This document shows, in pieces, positions 1 to 8,472 of a DNA stretch of 64,000 nt. This stretch comes from Roseibacillus ishigakijimensis (lineage in GTDB: Bacteria > Verrucomicrobiota > Verrucomicrobiia > Verrucomicrobiales > Akkermansiaceae). Numbering within the stretch: position 1 is the first letter of the stretch; every line of letters starts with the position of its first letter. The translations under genes and the position numbers were made by a program. Under the pieces are notes generated by a model that was not told the DNA's origin, ran no database searches, and worked only from the letters and a program-made list of their open reading frames with translations. The stretch is from positions 62,001 through 126,000 of the forward strand of contig NZ_JAENIO010000002.1 in NCBI RefSeq assembly GCF_016595415.1. The letters are read 5' to 3'.

Positions 1-2
1 GG

Positions 3-425
3 ATGACCTACGACTACGATTTGGAGACCTCACCAGTGAGCTTCGCCTGGACTGGGGGTGGCTTCGCCCTGCCCAATACCGATGCCTTCCTCACCATGCA
101 ACTGGGGCGCACGAATGCGAGCAATCACACGACCGAGTGTGTCGATGCGGTCACAGTGAAGCGAGCCATCGAGCCGGATGTGGTGGTGGATCCGCCAAGC
201 GGAGGACTGGCCATCACCGACAGCGGATTTGTCGATGAGAACACCTTTTTCATCGAGTTCAGCCCCGGTGGTCTCGGCTATAAGGTCACCACCGCCGCCG
301 GACTGGATTTCGTCAACAGCGCCAGTGAGGTCACGACTTCTCTCGAGCCCACTGCGGAGGGAGAGAACCGATTCGAGTTCGCGGTCAGTGGGCCCACGGG
401 CTTCTTCCGGGTCGAGGAAGAGTGA
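3..425 (+). CDS. C-terminal end of a secreted protein (5' truncated)
   Basis: The frame is open from the window edge to a TGA at 423-425, so this is the last ~140 residues of a longer gene; the first ATG is not necessarily its start. The visible part is rich in Thr, Gly and acidic residues with alternating beta-strand-like stretches (for example TFFIEFSPGGLGYKV) and ends GPTGFFRVEEE. A closing FFRV-type strand is common at the end of large secreted verrucomicrobial repeat proteins. No catalytic motif is visible and the function is unknown. A hairpin terminator follows about 65 bases downstream, which supports this as the real gene end. Confidence 0.55.
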   Translation: MTYDYDLETSPVSFAWTGGGFALPNTDAFLTMQLGRTNASNHTTECVDAVTVKRAIEPDVVVDPPSGGLAITDSGFVDENTFFIEFSPGGLGYKVTTAAGLDFVNSASEVTTSLEPTAEGENRFEFAVSGPTGFFRVEEE

Positions 426-485
426 TCGCAGCCGGAGCCTCTGCCTCTCATCGGGCTGGACTGCTTCCATTTGTTTATTTTGCTA

Positions 486-526
486 AGAAAAAAACCGCCC
501 GGGGGAAACTCTGGCCGGTTTTTTGC
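486..526 (+). terminator. Rho-independent terminator after the first gene
   Basis: The arms AAAAAACCG (489-497) and CGGTTTTTT (516-524) pair around a GC-rich loop, and the right arm itself supplies a T run. It lies between the stop at 425 and the next start at 563. Confidence 0.7.
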
Positions 527-562
527 GTTTAGCTCGCGTTCTCTTTCCGCTTGGGTAGGGCT

Positions 563-1474
563 ATGGAAATTCGTTCCGTTGCCATCGTGGGGGCTGGGGC
601 CGTCGGGAGCTATTACGGCTGTCGCATTGCGCAAACTGGCCGGGAAGTCCGTTTTCTACTGCGATCGGACTATGAGACCGTGTGCCAGGAAGGATTTCGG
701 ATCAGCAGCTGTGAGGGCGACTTTGATTTCCCTCAGCCGCAAGTTTTTCGTTCTCCGCAAGAATTGGGGCCCGTTGACCTCGTGATTGTGGCCTGGAAGG
801 CTACGGCCAATGGCGCAGCCCGCGAGGTGATCTCCCCGCTTCTGCATGAGGAGACCCGTATTCTCACCTTGCAAAACGGGCTCGGAAACATCGAGTTCCT
901 GGAAGATTGCTTCGGCGTCGGGCGGGTGCTGGGCGGAATCTGTTTCGTGTGCATCAATCGCCTGGCGGCGGGAGTCATCTCCCATACGGCCGGGGGGCAA
1001 ATCACCCTGGGAGAACGGGAGGCCTCGGGAGTCCTGGCTCAAGTAGCCACTCTATTCGGGCCTCACGTCAAGACCCAGGTGGTCGCGGACCTCCCCCTGG
1101 CCCAGTGGAAGAAGCTGGTGTGGAATATTCCCTTCAACGGCTTGTGCGTGCGGGAGGGCGGCATCGATACTGCCGAGCTGCTGGCGCGTCCGGGCAAGGA
1201 AGAGGAGGTGCGAGCCCTCATGGCCGAGGTGCAAGCAGCGGCGGCAGCCTTGGGGCATCACATTCGGGATGATTTTGCGGATGAACAAATCAGCAAGACC
1301 CGTGCGATGGGTGCCTACAAGCCCTCCAGCATGCTGGACTACGTAAATGGCTATCCCCTCGAGGTGGAGGCAATCTGGGGCGAGCCCCTCCGGCGGGCGC
1401 AGGCGGCGGGAGTGACCGTGCCCCGGCTGGCCAGGCTCTACCGCGACCTCTGCCAGCTTGATGGCGCATCCTGA
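563..1474 (+). CDS. panE: 2-dehydropantoate 2-reductase (ketopantoate reductase family)
   Basis: This is an NADPH-dependent cytosolic reductase of the PanE/ApbA family, which makes pantoate for coenzyme A. The N-terminus has the Rossmann glycine motif VGAGAVGSYYG (about residues 8-18). NGLGN and GGICF sit at the usual cofactor/substrate positions, and WKKLVWNIPFNGLC carries the conserved Lys and Asn of the C-terminal helical domain. Length (303 aa) is normal for the family. I chose the ATG at 563 rather than the in-frame TTG at 551 because the Rossmann strand begins right after it. Several verrucomicrobial paralogues are annotated only as ketopantoate reductase family, so substrate identity is inferred. 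Confidence 0.85.
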   Translation: MEIRSVAIVGAGAVGSYYGCRIAQTGREVRFLLRSDYETVCQEGFRISSCEGDFDFPQPQVFRSPQELGPVDLVIVAWKATANGAAREVISPLLHEETRILTLQNGLGNIEFLEDCFGVGRVLGGICFVCINRLAAGVISHTAGGQITLGEREASGVLAQVATLFGPHVKTQVVADLPLAQWKKLVWNIPFNGLCVREGGIDTAELLARPGKEEEVRALMAEVQAAAAALGHHIRDDFADEQISKTRAMGAYKPSSMLDYVNGYPLEVEAIWGEPLRRAQAAGVTVPRLARLYRDLCQLDGAS

Positions 1475-1536
1475 GTCCCTCTTCTTTTGCCACCGTTTAC
1501 CATTGCGACCGCGCGAAAGACTGAAAGAATCCCGCC

Positions 1537-2517
1537 GTGGAAATTCTCAGCAACAGTGTGTGGGTCGTTTTCGGCTTGGTTCTGCTCTATTACGGCGCGG
1601 AGTGGTTGGTTAAAGGAAGCAGTGAATTGGCCCTGCGGGTGGGAATCTCGCCCCTCGTGGTCGGATTGACGGTGGTGGCCTTTGGCACGAGCGCTCCGGA
1701 ATTGCTCGTCAGCGTCAGTGCCAATATGAAGACCCCTCCGGAAGGGGATATCGCCTTGGGCAACGTCGTTGGCTCCAATATTTGTAATCTTGCCCTTGTT
1801 CTCGGCATCGCCGCGCTTATCCGGCCGTTTTCGATTCACCGGCAAGTTCTCAAGCGCGAGATGCCGATTTTGCTAGTTGCGACCGGGCTCTTCGTGGTCA
1901 TGCTGATGGATGGCCGCATCAGTCGCCTCGAAGGGGGAGCCCTGGCCCTGGGGGTGGTGCTCTACACCGTGAGCAGCATCCGACGGGGAAAAAAAGGCGA
2001 GGAAATCGATATCGAATTGGACCTTAGTGAAGAGGAAATCCGCAAGCTGCGCAAAGCAGGCCCGGCGCAGATGATTAAGGACGTGGCCCTCATCATTCTT
2101 GGCCTGGTCGCTCTCGTGGCCGGGGCGGATCGACTCGTCTTCGGAGGGAGCAATATCGCGACCGTGCTCGGGGTGCCGACCGCAGTCATTGCTCTCACCC
2201 TGGTGGCCTTTGGCACCTCTTTACCCGAGATCGCCACCGTGGTGGTGGCGTCCCTCAAGGGCGAGGGAGACCTGATCACCGGGAATGCGGTCGGCTCTTG
2301 CATCTTCAATCTTCTCGCGGTCATCGGCATCACCGCTGCGGTGGCCCCTCTTTCCGCTCAATCCCTGCAATTCGCCGATCTGATCGTGATGAGCACGGTC
2401 ACGGTCTTGTTGCTGCCCTTCATGTGGACCCGGGGGGCCTTGTCGCGCTTGGAAGGGACCGTTCTCGTTGGTGGTTACCTCGTTTACGTCGTTTGGCTTT
2501 TCTTGCGGCAGGGTTGA
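1537..2517 (+). CDS. Calcium/sodium antiporter (CaCA family, YrbG-like)
   Basis: This is an inner-membrane cation exchanger of about ten transmembrane helices. The family's two inverted alpha-repeats are clear: VAFGTSAPELLVS with GNVVGSNICNLALV in the first half (residues ~48-90), and VAFGTSLPEIATV with GNAVGSCIFNLLAV in the second (~225-265). The GTS.PE acidic residues form the ion-binding site in this family. A charged cytoplasmic loop (GKKGEEIDIELDLSEEE) joins the halves. Translation appears to start with GTG at 1537, because no ATG precedes the first helix. At 326 aa the length is typical. Whether Ca2+ or another cation is moved cannot be read from the sequence. Confidence 0.9.
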   Translation: MEILSNSVWVVFGLVLLYYGAEWLVKGSSELALRVGISPLVVGLTVVAFGTSAPELLVSVSANMKTPPEGDIALGNVVGSNICNLALVLGIAALIRPFSIHRQVLKREMPILLVATGLFVVMLMDGRISRLEGGALALGVVLYTVSSIRRGKKGEEIDIELDLSEEEIRKLRKAGPAQMIKDVALIILGLVALVAGADRLVFGGSNIATVLGVPTAVIALTLVAFGTSLPEIATVVVASLKGEGDLITGNAVGSCIFNLLAVIGITAAVAPLSAQSLQFADLIVMSTVTVLLLPFMWTRGALSRLEGTVLVGGYLVYVVWLFLRQG

Positions 2518-2553
2518 CAGATGGCCTGGATCGCGCTTCGTATAGGCTCTTCG

Positions 2554-2970
2554 ATGATGAAAAAATTCTTCTTCACAGCGCTTGTCACCTCTCTTCTATT
2601 CAGCGGGTCTTCTCTAGCGGACGATGAAACGCCATTGGCCAAAAAAATGGACGAGGCCAGCACTTCGCTGAAGCTTCTCCGCCGGGCCGGGGACGATTAC
2701 GCCAAAGCCATTGCCTTGGTGCAAGAGGCCCAGGGGCACCTCCTCGAGTGCTTCCAATACGTTCCGGTCAAAGTGGAAAAAATGGCCGATGGGAAAGAGA
2801 AGCAGGAGGCCATTGCCAACTACAAGAAAATGCTCGCCCAGTCCTATCAGGCTCTCTGCGACCTCGAGATTGCCTATCTCTCCGAGGACCTCGACAAAAT
2901 TGACGACGCCATGGATGTGGTCAAAGAATCCCGCGGCGATGGGCACGATGTCTTTGTTGAAGAGAACTAA
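2554..2970 (+). CDS. Cytochrome b562-like periplasmic four-helix protein
   Basis: A Lys-rich start and hydrophobic stretch (MMKKFFFTALVTSLL) ending near SLAD give a signal peptide, so the product is periplasmic. The mature ~115 residues are entirely helical. As in cytochrome b562, a Met lies in the first helix (LAKKMDEAS, Met32) and a His lies near the end of the last helix (RGDGHDVF, His131); these are the two haem ligand positions in that family. The match is from pattern and length only. A haem-free b562-like protein is the main alternative. Starts at 2554 or 2557 are both possible; the upstream in-frame ATG at 2521 would bury the signal peptide. A terminator follows. Confidence 0.6.
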   Translation: MMKKFFFTALVTSLLFSGSSLADDETPLAKKMDEASTSLKLLRRAGDDYAKAIALVQEAQGHLLECFQYVPVKVEKMADGKEKQEAIANYKKMLAQSYQALCDLEIAYLSEDLDKIDDAMDVVKESRGDGHDVFVEEN

Positions 2971-2996
2971 AAGCATTGGTCGGTAGAAATTTTTCC

Positions 2997-3030
2997 AGCC
3001 CGTCGGGAAGCCTCCCGCCGGGCTTTTTCG
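2997..3030 (+). terminator. Rho-independent terminator
   Basis: A long GC-rich stem, AGCCCGTCGGGA pairing with CTCCCGCCGGGCT, has one internal mismatch and is followed directly by a T run. It closes the b562-like gene and isolates the sigma factor gene downstream. Confidence 0.8.
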
Positions 3031-3158
3031 TGCAAGGATGGACGAGACTGCCTGATTTTGGCGCGTATTTGGCCAAATCGGGCCAGCGAAGTGACATTTT
3101 TCGTCTTTTTGGTGGGCAATTCTTGTCGGAACGGCAGTGAAGAGGTGAAAAGCAAGCT

Positions 3159-3704
3159 ATGGACGACGACCACGACAGGAATGCCTCGCCAAACAAGCCC
3201 GACCGGGATTTGTTTATTCCACTTTTCATGGCCAGCGAACGTCGCTTGCGGGCCTTTGTGCACGGATTGGTGCCCAGTCAGCAGGACGTCGACGAAGTGA
3301 TGCAGGAGGTTTCCATTGTCCTCTGGAAAAAATTCGACCAATTCGAGCCTGGCACCGAGTTTATTCGCTGGGCCTATGCGGTGGCGCGCTTCGAGGTGCT
3401 CTCCTACCGGCGCAAGAAAGCCCGCGACCGGCTGTGCTTCAGCGAGAACCTTCTCGAGATTCTCGCCAATGAATACGAAGAAGAGCACGAGGTGCTGGAA
3501 GATGAGCGCGAAGCACTGGCCTATTGCCTGGAGCGCGTTCCCAAGCGGGAACGGGAAATGCTCCTCACGGCCTACAGCAAAGACCTGAGAATCAACGAAA
3601 TTGCGGATGAAGCAGGAATCACCGCGACTAGCCTTTACAAACGATTGAATCGCCTACGCAAGCGCCTGTTGGATTGCGTGACCATGAGAGTAAAAACGGC
3701 ATGA
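3159..3704 (+). CDS. ECF-type RNA polymerase sigma factor (Planctomycetes/Verrucomicrobia type)
   Basis: This 181-aa protein has sigma region 2 (FMASERRLRAFVHGLV through DEVMQEVSIVLWKKFDQF and WAYAVARFEVLSYRR, residues ~23-90) and sigma region 4 (CLERVPKREREMLL, then the helix-turn-helix INEIADEAGITATSLYKRL, ~125-170). It should direct core RNA polymerase to a dedicated promoter set. Its stop overlaps the ATG of the next gene in an ATGA, so the two are translationally coupled. The neighbour carries a FecR-type domain and one membrane helix, as expected for a cognate regulator. The signal sensed is unknown. Confidence 0.9.
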   Translation: MDDDHDRNASPNKPDRDLFIPLFMASERRLRAFVHGLVPSQQDVDEVMQEVSIVLWKKFDQFEPGTEFIRWAYAVARFEVLSYRRKKARDRLCFSENLLEILANEYEEEHEVLEDEREALAYCLERVPKREREMLLTAYSKDLRINEIADEAGITATSLYKRLNRLRKRLLDCVTMRVKTA

Positions 3705-5365
3705 AAGATAAGACAACTAGTGTGAGCGGCTGGCAGCCTTCCCCCGAATTGGAAGAGCTCGTCAATGCCTGGTGCAACGGAACGATCCAAGCCGGGGAAG
3801 TTGCCGAGCTGGAGGAAATCCTCGTCGGCAGCCTGCGGGCCCGGCGTTATTATCGCCGGGTTCTCAATCTCCATGCCGGCCTGCATGCTCATTGCGAAGC
3901 CCAGGGGGAAGAAGGTTCACTCATCGATTTTCCCCTCCCCAAGAAGAAGGGTTCTTGGTTCGGGTGGGCCGGTTGGGCTGCGGCAGCGGCTTTCGCTCTC
4001 ACCGCTCTCAGCTTGCAATTGAGAAGACCGGAGGTGATCACTGTTCCGGGTGATTCCGTGGCCGCCCTCCCAGCCGCCAATCAAGTGGTGGGACTGATGG
4101 TCAACCAGTCGGGGGCCAAGTTTATCGGGGGGCAGAGTGAAATGCCCATTCGCTTCTCAGCGGGGGATTACGAGCTCGAGTCTGGCATCGTTCATTTGCG
4201 CATGACCAATGGTGTCGATGTCGTGATGCGCGGGCCTGCCCGCTTTGCGTTGCACGATGCCAAGTTGATGACTCTCGATCATGGCGCATTGCGAGCTATT
4301 GTCCCTAATAGTGGCAAGGGCTTCATGGTGCGCTCGCCCGAAATCGTCTATGAGGACTTGGGAACCGAATTCGGGGTCTTTGTGGAAGACGGCAATAGTG
4401 AGATGCACGTCTTTAACGGCCAGGTCGACGTGCATCAAATCAGCTCTAATCAGAAAGTCGCCTCCGTCTACAATGGGGAATCGCTGGTGCAGAAAGGGGA
4501 TGAAATCTCAGTCGGTTATGCCGCGCCCAGCGTCGACTTTCCTCTCCCCGAGGATGTTGGCTTCGGGGGATGGCAAGCCCGCCAGCCTTCCGTCATTGCC
4601 AGTGAAGGTCTTATCGGGTATTTTCCCTTTGAATATCAAACCGACTATCCGGACCGCCTGGAGAATGTGGCAACCGGGGTTCCCTCCGAGCGGCGCATCG
4701 AAGATGGCCGGGTGGTGGGAGCGCGCTGGGTCTCCGGCCGCTGGTCGGAGAAAGACGGCCTACTTTTCAATCGACAAGGGGAGCGGGTGGAGTTGGAACT
4801 GCCCGGCGAGTATGACGAGTTGACCTTTTCCGTCTGGGCAAAAGTTGATCACCTGGAGAACTCCCTGAACGCCATTTTGACCAGCACCGGTTGGAACGAG
4901 GGCGATGTTCACTGGCAGATTCTTCGTTCGCATGACCCCATTCTGGCGGTCCATCGTATCAAGGAATCCGGCTGTCGATTGGTGAAGCCTATTGAACCGG
5001 GACGTTGGCAGCACCTTGTGGCGGTCGTGAGCAAGACGGACCGGCGCACTCGCTTCTATGTCGATGGCTATCTCGCGCAAGAGAACGAGTTGCCAGCCGA
5101 AACTCTCGTTGCACCCGGCACCATGTGGCTGGGGGATTGGCGCCAGGAAGCCGCCGACCGCTTTATCCAACGGAATTTCCGCGGCATTATCGATGAGCTG
5201 GCCATTTGGGATCGCGCGCTCAGCGAAGAGGAAATTCGCGAGATCACCCGCACGGGCTCACCTTCCATTCTGCTCCTCGGCAAAGCCCCCACCGTGATTT
5301 CCTCTCCCCGCGATGCCGCTGGCTTCCCGCCACCGGACGTCAATATCAGTGTCGACGACTATTAA
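3701..5365 (+). CDS. FecR/LamG membrane protein, putative regulator of the adjacent sigma factor
   Basis: The ATG at 3701 overlaps the sigma factor stop; the longer frame from a TTG at 3674 is unlikely. Domains in order: a cytoplasmic N-terminal segment (~1-80) resembling anti-sigma N-termini (LEELVNAWCNGTI), a single membrane helix (~85-107, WFGWAGWAAAAAFALTAL), a FecR-like beta domain (~160-247, with GIVHLRMTNGVDVVMRGPA and VYEDLGTEFGVFV), and a C-terminal LamG/concanavalin-like domain (~300-517, with LTFSVWAKVD, WQHLVAVV, TRFYVDGYL and GIIDELAIWDRALS). This fits transmission of an outer signal to the sigma factor. The LamG part may bind a glycan, which is inference. Confidence 0.85.
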   Translation: MKDKTTSVSGWQPSPELEELVNAWCNGTIQAGEVAELEEILVGSLRARRYYRRVLNLHAGLHAHCEAQGEEGSLIDFPLPKKKGSWFGWAGWAAAAAFALTALSLQLRRPEVITVPGDSVAALPAANQVVGLMVNQSGAKFIGGQSEMPIRFSAGDYELESGIVHLRMTNGVDVVMRGPARFALHDAKLMTLDHGALRAIVPNSGKGFMVRSPEIVYEDLGTEFGVFVEDGNSEMHVFNGQVDVHQISSNQKVASVYNGESLVQKGDEISVGYAAPSVDFPLPEDVGFGGWQARQPSVIASEGLIGYFPFEYQTDYPDRLENVATGVPSERRIEDGRVVGARWVSGRWSEKDGLLFNRQGERVELELPGEYDELTFSVWAKVDHLENSLNAILTSTGWNEGDVHWQILRSHDPILAVHRIKESGCRLVKPIEPGRWQHLVAVVSKTDRRTRFYVDGYLAQENELPAETLVAPGTMWLGDWRQEAADRFIQRNFRGIIDELAIWDRALSEEEIREITRTGSPSILLLGKAPTVISSPRDAAGFPPPDVNISVDDY

Positions 5366-5398
5366 GCGAAAGCCGCAAGGGAGGAGGGAGTCCCGCCA

Positions 5399-6439
5399 AT
5401 GGGACAGGCTTTCCCCTTGCTGGTCGAGGCGAGTGTGTCACACTCAGGCAGCTTCGCCCTTGTCTTCGTTCTCCCCGAACGGGATTCGGGCGGGCAACGC
5501 TGCAAATTCATCCGCATGGGCGCTCCTACAATGATCGAACAACAACTGCCATTTGTCGAAGTGGGCGGTTCTCCTGATTGGCGGGAAACCGAGAACCGGA
5601 TTCGGGAAGCCGAAAGCAACAAGGACCTTCAGTTTGCCCGCAAAATTGCGAACTCCGCAGTGGAGGATGCTCGCTCGGCACAGAATGGGACGACTTCTGA
5701 TGCCGAGCAACTGCTGTTCTGTCTAGAGGCGCGCGCGGACCTTTTCAACCGTCTGGGGGAGCAGGATGCCGCCAAGGATGACTACTTCGAGGCCATCTCT
5801 CTCGTGGCGGGCAAAGCGGGCCAGGAACAAACGGTGGGTCGCCTCTACGGCAGCCTGGGCTACCTCTTCGAGTCGATTGGTAAAAGCGATGAAGCCATCG
5901 ACGCCTATGAGCGCGGGCTGGAGCAGCTGGGCCGCCTGCGCAAGCCGGTGATTCTCGACGAAATCCGCCTCTCCAATAATCTGGCCTTCCTCTACTCCCA
6001 GCGCGACGAATTCGACCAAGCGGAGACCCTTTTCCTGAAAGCGCTCAAGCTGGCCCACGAGGAACTGGGCAAAACCAATCCCGACACCACGGGGGTGGCC
6101 AACAATGTGGGCGCTCTGTATCAGAAGGCCGGCCACTACGAGCAAGCGATGGAGATGCACCAAATCGCCTTGGAAGGACGCAAATCCGATGGCTCCAGTC
6201 GTGCGGACATCGCGCAATCCTACGGTAATCTGGCGGTAGTTTTTGCCGAGCAAGGCAATCAGGGTGAGGCTCTTTCCCACTTCGAATCCGCTCTTTCCGC
6301 TTACAAAAAGGCGGGCCCGGAGTGGAGCGATGACTTTGAGGCGGTGTGCGAAAATTACCTCCAGTTTCTCAAGCAAACCGGCGATGAGGACCGCCAACGC
6401 CGGGTGCAGACCCTGCTTGAGGAAGGCTTGTCGGAGTAA
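5399..6439 (+). CDS. Tetratricopeptide repeat protein
   Basis: At least five TPR helix pairs cover residues ~95-330 (for example YGSLGYLFESIGKSDEAID, ANNVGALYQKAGHYEQAME, YGNLAVVFAEQGNQGEALS), giving a protein-binding scaffold. No signal peptide or enzyme motif is visible. The start is uncertain. ATG 5399 has a purine-rich GGAGGG about 10 bases upstream, but its first 40 residues are unlike a TPR protein; ATG 5516 or 5531 (MIEQQLPFVE) would begin nearer the folded region. The gene follows the FecR/LamG gene by 33 bases and is probably in the same transcript. Confidence 0.75.
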   Translation: MGQAFPLLVEASVSHSGSFALVFVLPERDSGGQRCKFIRMGAPTMIEQQLPFVEVGGSPDWRETENRIREAESNKDLQFARKIANSAVEDARSAQNGTTSDAEQLLFCLEARADLFNRLGEQDAAKDDYFEAISLVAGKAGQEQTVGRLYGSLGYLFESIGKSDEAIDAYERGLEQLGRLRKPVILDEIRLSNNLAFLYSQRDEFDQAETLFLKALKLAHEELGKTNPDTTGVANNVGALYQKAGHYEQAMEMHQIALEGRKSDGSSRADIAQSYGNLAVVFAEQGNQGEALSHFESALSAYKKAGPEWSDDFEAVCENYLQFLKQTGDEDRQRRVQTLLEEGLSE

Positions 6440-6460
6440 AAAAGGCCGGGGCTACTCCCC
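6440..6460 (-). terminator. Possible terminator overlapping the stop of the M28 peptidase gene
   Basis: Read on the minus strand, GGGG, a five-base loop containing the stop codon, and CCCC are followed by GGCC and six T residues. The stem is short, so the call is weak. Confidence 0.35.
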
Positions 6461-7411
6461 GCCTGGGGGGAGAGGGGGAAGCAGCTCCGCCAGCATCTCC
6501 CAGACCACTGCCTGTGTGATGGCGAGGGATTCTGCCGAGATGAGATCGAGATTGTCCCGGCGGGTGTGCCACCAGTCGCTGCGGGCAAAGTCACCAATCA
6601 GATCGAGGGTGGGGATGCCAGCTTGATTGAGGGGCACGTGGTCGTCCAGGATGGATCCCGCTGCGATGCCGAAGCGCTCGCGCTGCCCGGCTTTCTCGGC
6701 AGCGCGGTTCATGACCGCGACCAGTTCCCGGGGGGAATCGGCAGGCACGCGGATGCGGAGATCGCGATGTCCCACCATGTCGAGCAGCAAGCCGAAGCGT
6801 GGCTTGTCGCTCGCCGCCCGCCAGCGTTGGGCGTAGGCCCGGGAGCCGTAGATGCCATCAAAGATGCCTCCGCGGGTGGGACCCATGTCTTTGCCGAAGG
6901 CCTCTTCTCCGTCGAAAAAGATCAGCTCCAGTCGGGAGGCCCTCTCGGGTTCGGCCGCCAGCTCGCGCGCCAGGGTCAGAATCAGACCGCAGGCGGAAGC
7001 CGCGTCGTCGGCTCCCAGAAACTTGTTGTCGGGGTCGAATTTCGAGTCCAGATGAGCGCACAGCAGTCCCTCCATGCGGGCCTTCCAAACGTCCGCCCCC
7101 GCTTTAGCGGGAAAGCGCGCGAGCAGGTTGGTGAAGCTTTTGCGGCCGAGAGGGGTTTCAGCTTCAAAGGTCTGGGTGCCCACCACCCAGCCGGCCTCCT
7201 GCAAGGTTTTGGTCACGTAGGCGCGGACTTCGCGCGCGGCCGCCGAGCCCGGGGGGCGCGGCCCAAAGCTGAGGATGCGGGCGGTGTGGGCCCGGGGGCT
7301 TCCGACCGGATCGGTGGAGGGGGCGCCAGCCGGAGTTTGGGCCGCGGGATCCTCGGGTTGGCAGGCGGAGAGAAATCCGATGAGCAGGAAGATGGGGCAG
7401 AAACGAATCAC
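6452..7411 (-). CDS. M28-family glutaminyl-peptide cyclotransferase-like lipoprotein
   Basis: The N-terminus MIRFCPIFLLIGFLSACQP has a lipobox (LSAC), so the product is probably membrane-anchored in the cell envelope. The body is an M28/glutaminyl-cyclase fold: CAHLDSKFDPDNKFLGADD supplies the zinc ligands and the catalytic aspartates, IFFDGEEAF the conserved glutamates, and LLDMVGHRDLRIR with DHVPLNQAGIPTLDLIG the C-terminal metal/substrate loop. In this family these residues either cyclise N-terminal glutamine or act as an aminopeptidase. The DGEEAF and DMVGHRD motifs favour the cyclase branch. It lies 28 bases downstream of parB on the same strand. Confidence 0.8.
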   Translation of the reverse strand: MIRFCPIFLLIGFLSACQPEDPAAQTPAGAPSTDPVGSPRAHTARILSFGPRPPGSAAAREVRAYVTKTLQEAGWVVGTQTFEAETPLGRKSFTNLLARFPAKAGADVWKARMEGLLCAHLDSKFDPDNKFLGADDAASACGLILTLARELAAEPERASRLELIFFDGEEAFGKDMGPTRGGIFDGIYGSRAYAQRWRAASDKPRFGLLLDMVGHRDLRIRVPADSPRELVAVMNRAAEKAGQRERFGIAAGSILDDHVPLNQAGIPTLDLIGDFARSDWWHTRRDNLDLISAESLAITQAVVWEMLAELLPPLPPGGE

Positions 7412-7439
7412 TGCGGCAGCCTAGAGCGAAAACGGGGCT

Positions 7440-8360
7440 CTAGTCGATAGAGATGCCGAGAATTTCCAGGATGCGGCTGAGATCATCATCGCCGTAATAT
7501 TCGATCTCAATGCGACCTTTTTTCGCTCCAGGGGAAATGCCCACTTGAGTGGACAGCTTGGACCGTAAACGGCTTTGAATCTGGCGATAGAGGGCTGCCG
7601 TCTCGGGGCTGATTTCGTTCTTGGCGCGGGATTTGCGCTGCTCGCCCTTGGTGTCGCGGTGAAAATCCTGGATGAGTTTTTCCGTTGCTCGCACGGTCAA
7701 CTTGCGGCGCATGATTTCTTGCGCGGCCACCTTCTGCGCCTTGCCATCTTTGATGGACAAGATGGCTTTGGCGTGGCCGACTGAAATTGCGCCTTGGGCG
7801 ACGAGAGGTTGCACGTCTTTGTGCAGATCAAGCAGGCGCATGGAATTGGCCACCGAGGCCCGCGACTTGCCCACCGTTTTGGCGATTTCTTCCTGTTTGA
7901 GTCCGAATTCGCGTGCCAGCCGCACGTAGCCAGTGGCTTCTTCGATGGGATTGAGGTCGGCGCGCTGCAGGTTCTCGATGAGGGCCATCTCCAGCACCTC
8001 GCGGTCGCTGGCTTCGCGCTCGATGATGGGAACAACTTTGAGACCGACTTTTTTGGAAGCCCGCCAACGCCGTTCCCCGGCAATGAGCTCCAGCTCGCCA
8101 TCGACCGGGCGGACGATAAGGGGCTGGATCACGCCGTGGTGACGGATGGACTCCATGAGCTCATCGAGTTCACCTTCAACGAAGTGGGTCCGGGGCTGCA
8201 GGGGAGAAGGACGCACCTTCTCAATGGGGACTTCACGCACCGAGGCTTTGGTCTCTCCAGACAGGGCAGACGCATTTCCCGAAGAATCCGGGTCCGTCAA
8301 TTTTCTGCCAGAATTGTTAATGAGGGCTCCCAGTCCCTTGCCCAAAGCTTGTTTCGCCAT
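7440..8360 (-). CDS. parB: ParB/Spo0J chromosome-partition protein
   Basis: The N-terminus MAKQALGKGLGALI is typical of chromosomal ParB. The ParB/Srx nucleotide-binding domain follows, with PLQPRTHF, HHGVIQPLIVR and the CTP-binding box GERRWRA (~residues 100-115). The helix-turn-helix (EEIAKTVGKSRASVANSMRLL, ~165-185) recognises parS. The C-terminal ~40 residues (IEIEYYGDDDLSRILEILG) are the dimerisation domain. Length, 306 aa, is normal. No parA is adjacent: upstream is an esterase gene and downstream a peptidase. I saw no obvious parS palindrome nearby. Confidence 0.93.
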   Translation of the reverse strand: MAKQALGKGLGALINNSGRKLTDPDSSGNASALSGETKASVREVPIEKVRPSPLQPRTHFVEGELDELMESIRHHGVIQPLIVRPVDGELELIAGERRWRASKKVGLKVVPIIEREASDREVLEMALIENLQRADLNPIEEATGYVRLAREFGLKQEEIAKTVGKSRASVANSMRLLDLHKDVQPLVAQGAISVGHAKAILSIKDGKAQKVAAQEIMRRKLTVRATEKLIQDFHRDTKGEQRKSRAKNEISPETAALYRQIQSRLRSKLSTQVGISPGAKKGRIEIEYYGDDDLSRILEILGISID

Positions 8361-8472
8361 CCGGCAATCTTAGTGACAAAAGGAGGGCAATTGGCAAAGC
8401 GGAAAGTTACGAAAAAAGCGCCTGACGCGAAAAATCCCCATTTTCCTGACGGTAAACACGGATGCGCTTTCG

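Noticed and set aside
3091-3116. ECF-type autoregulated promoter GTGACATTTTTCGTC upstream of the sigma gene
   Set aside because: The TGAC and CGTC elements are only six bases apart, too close for a standard ECF promoter.
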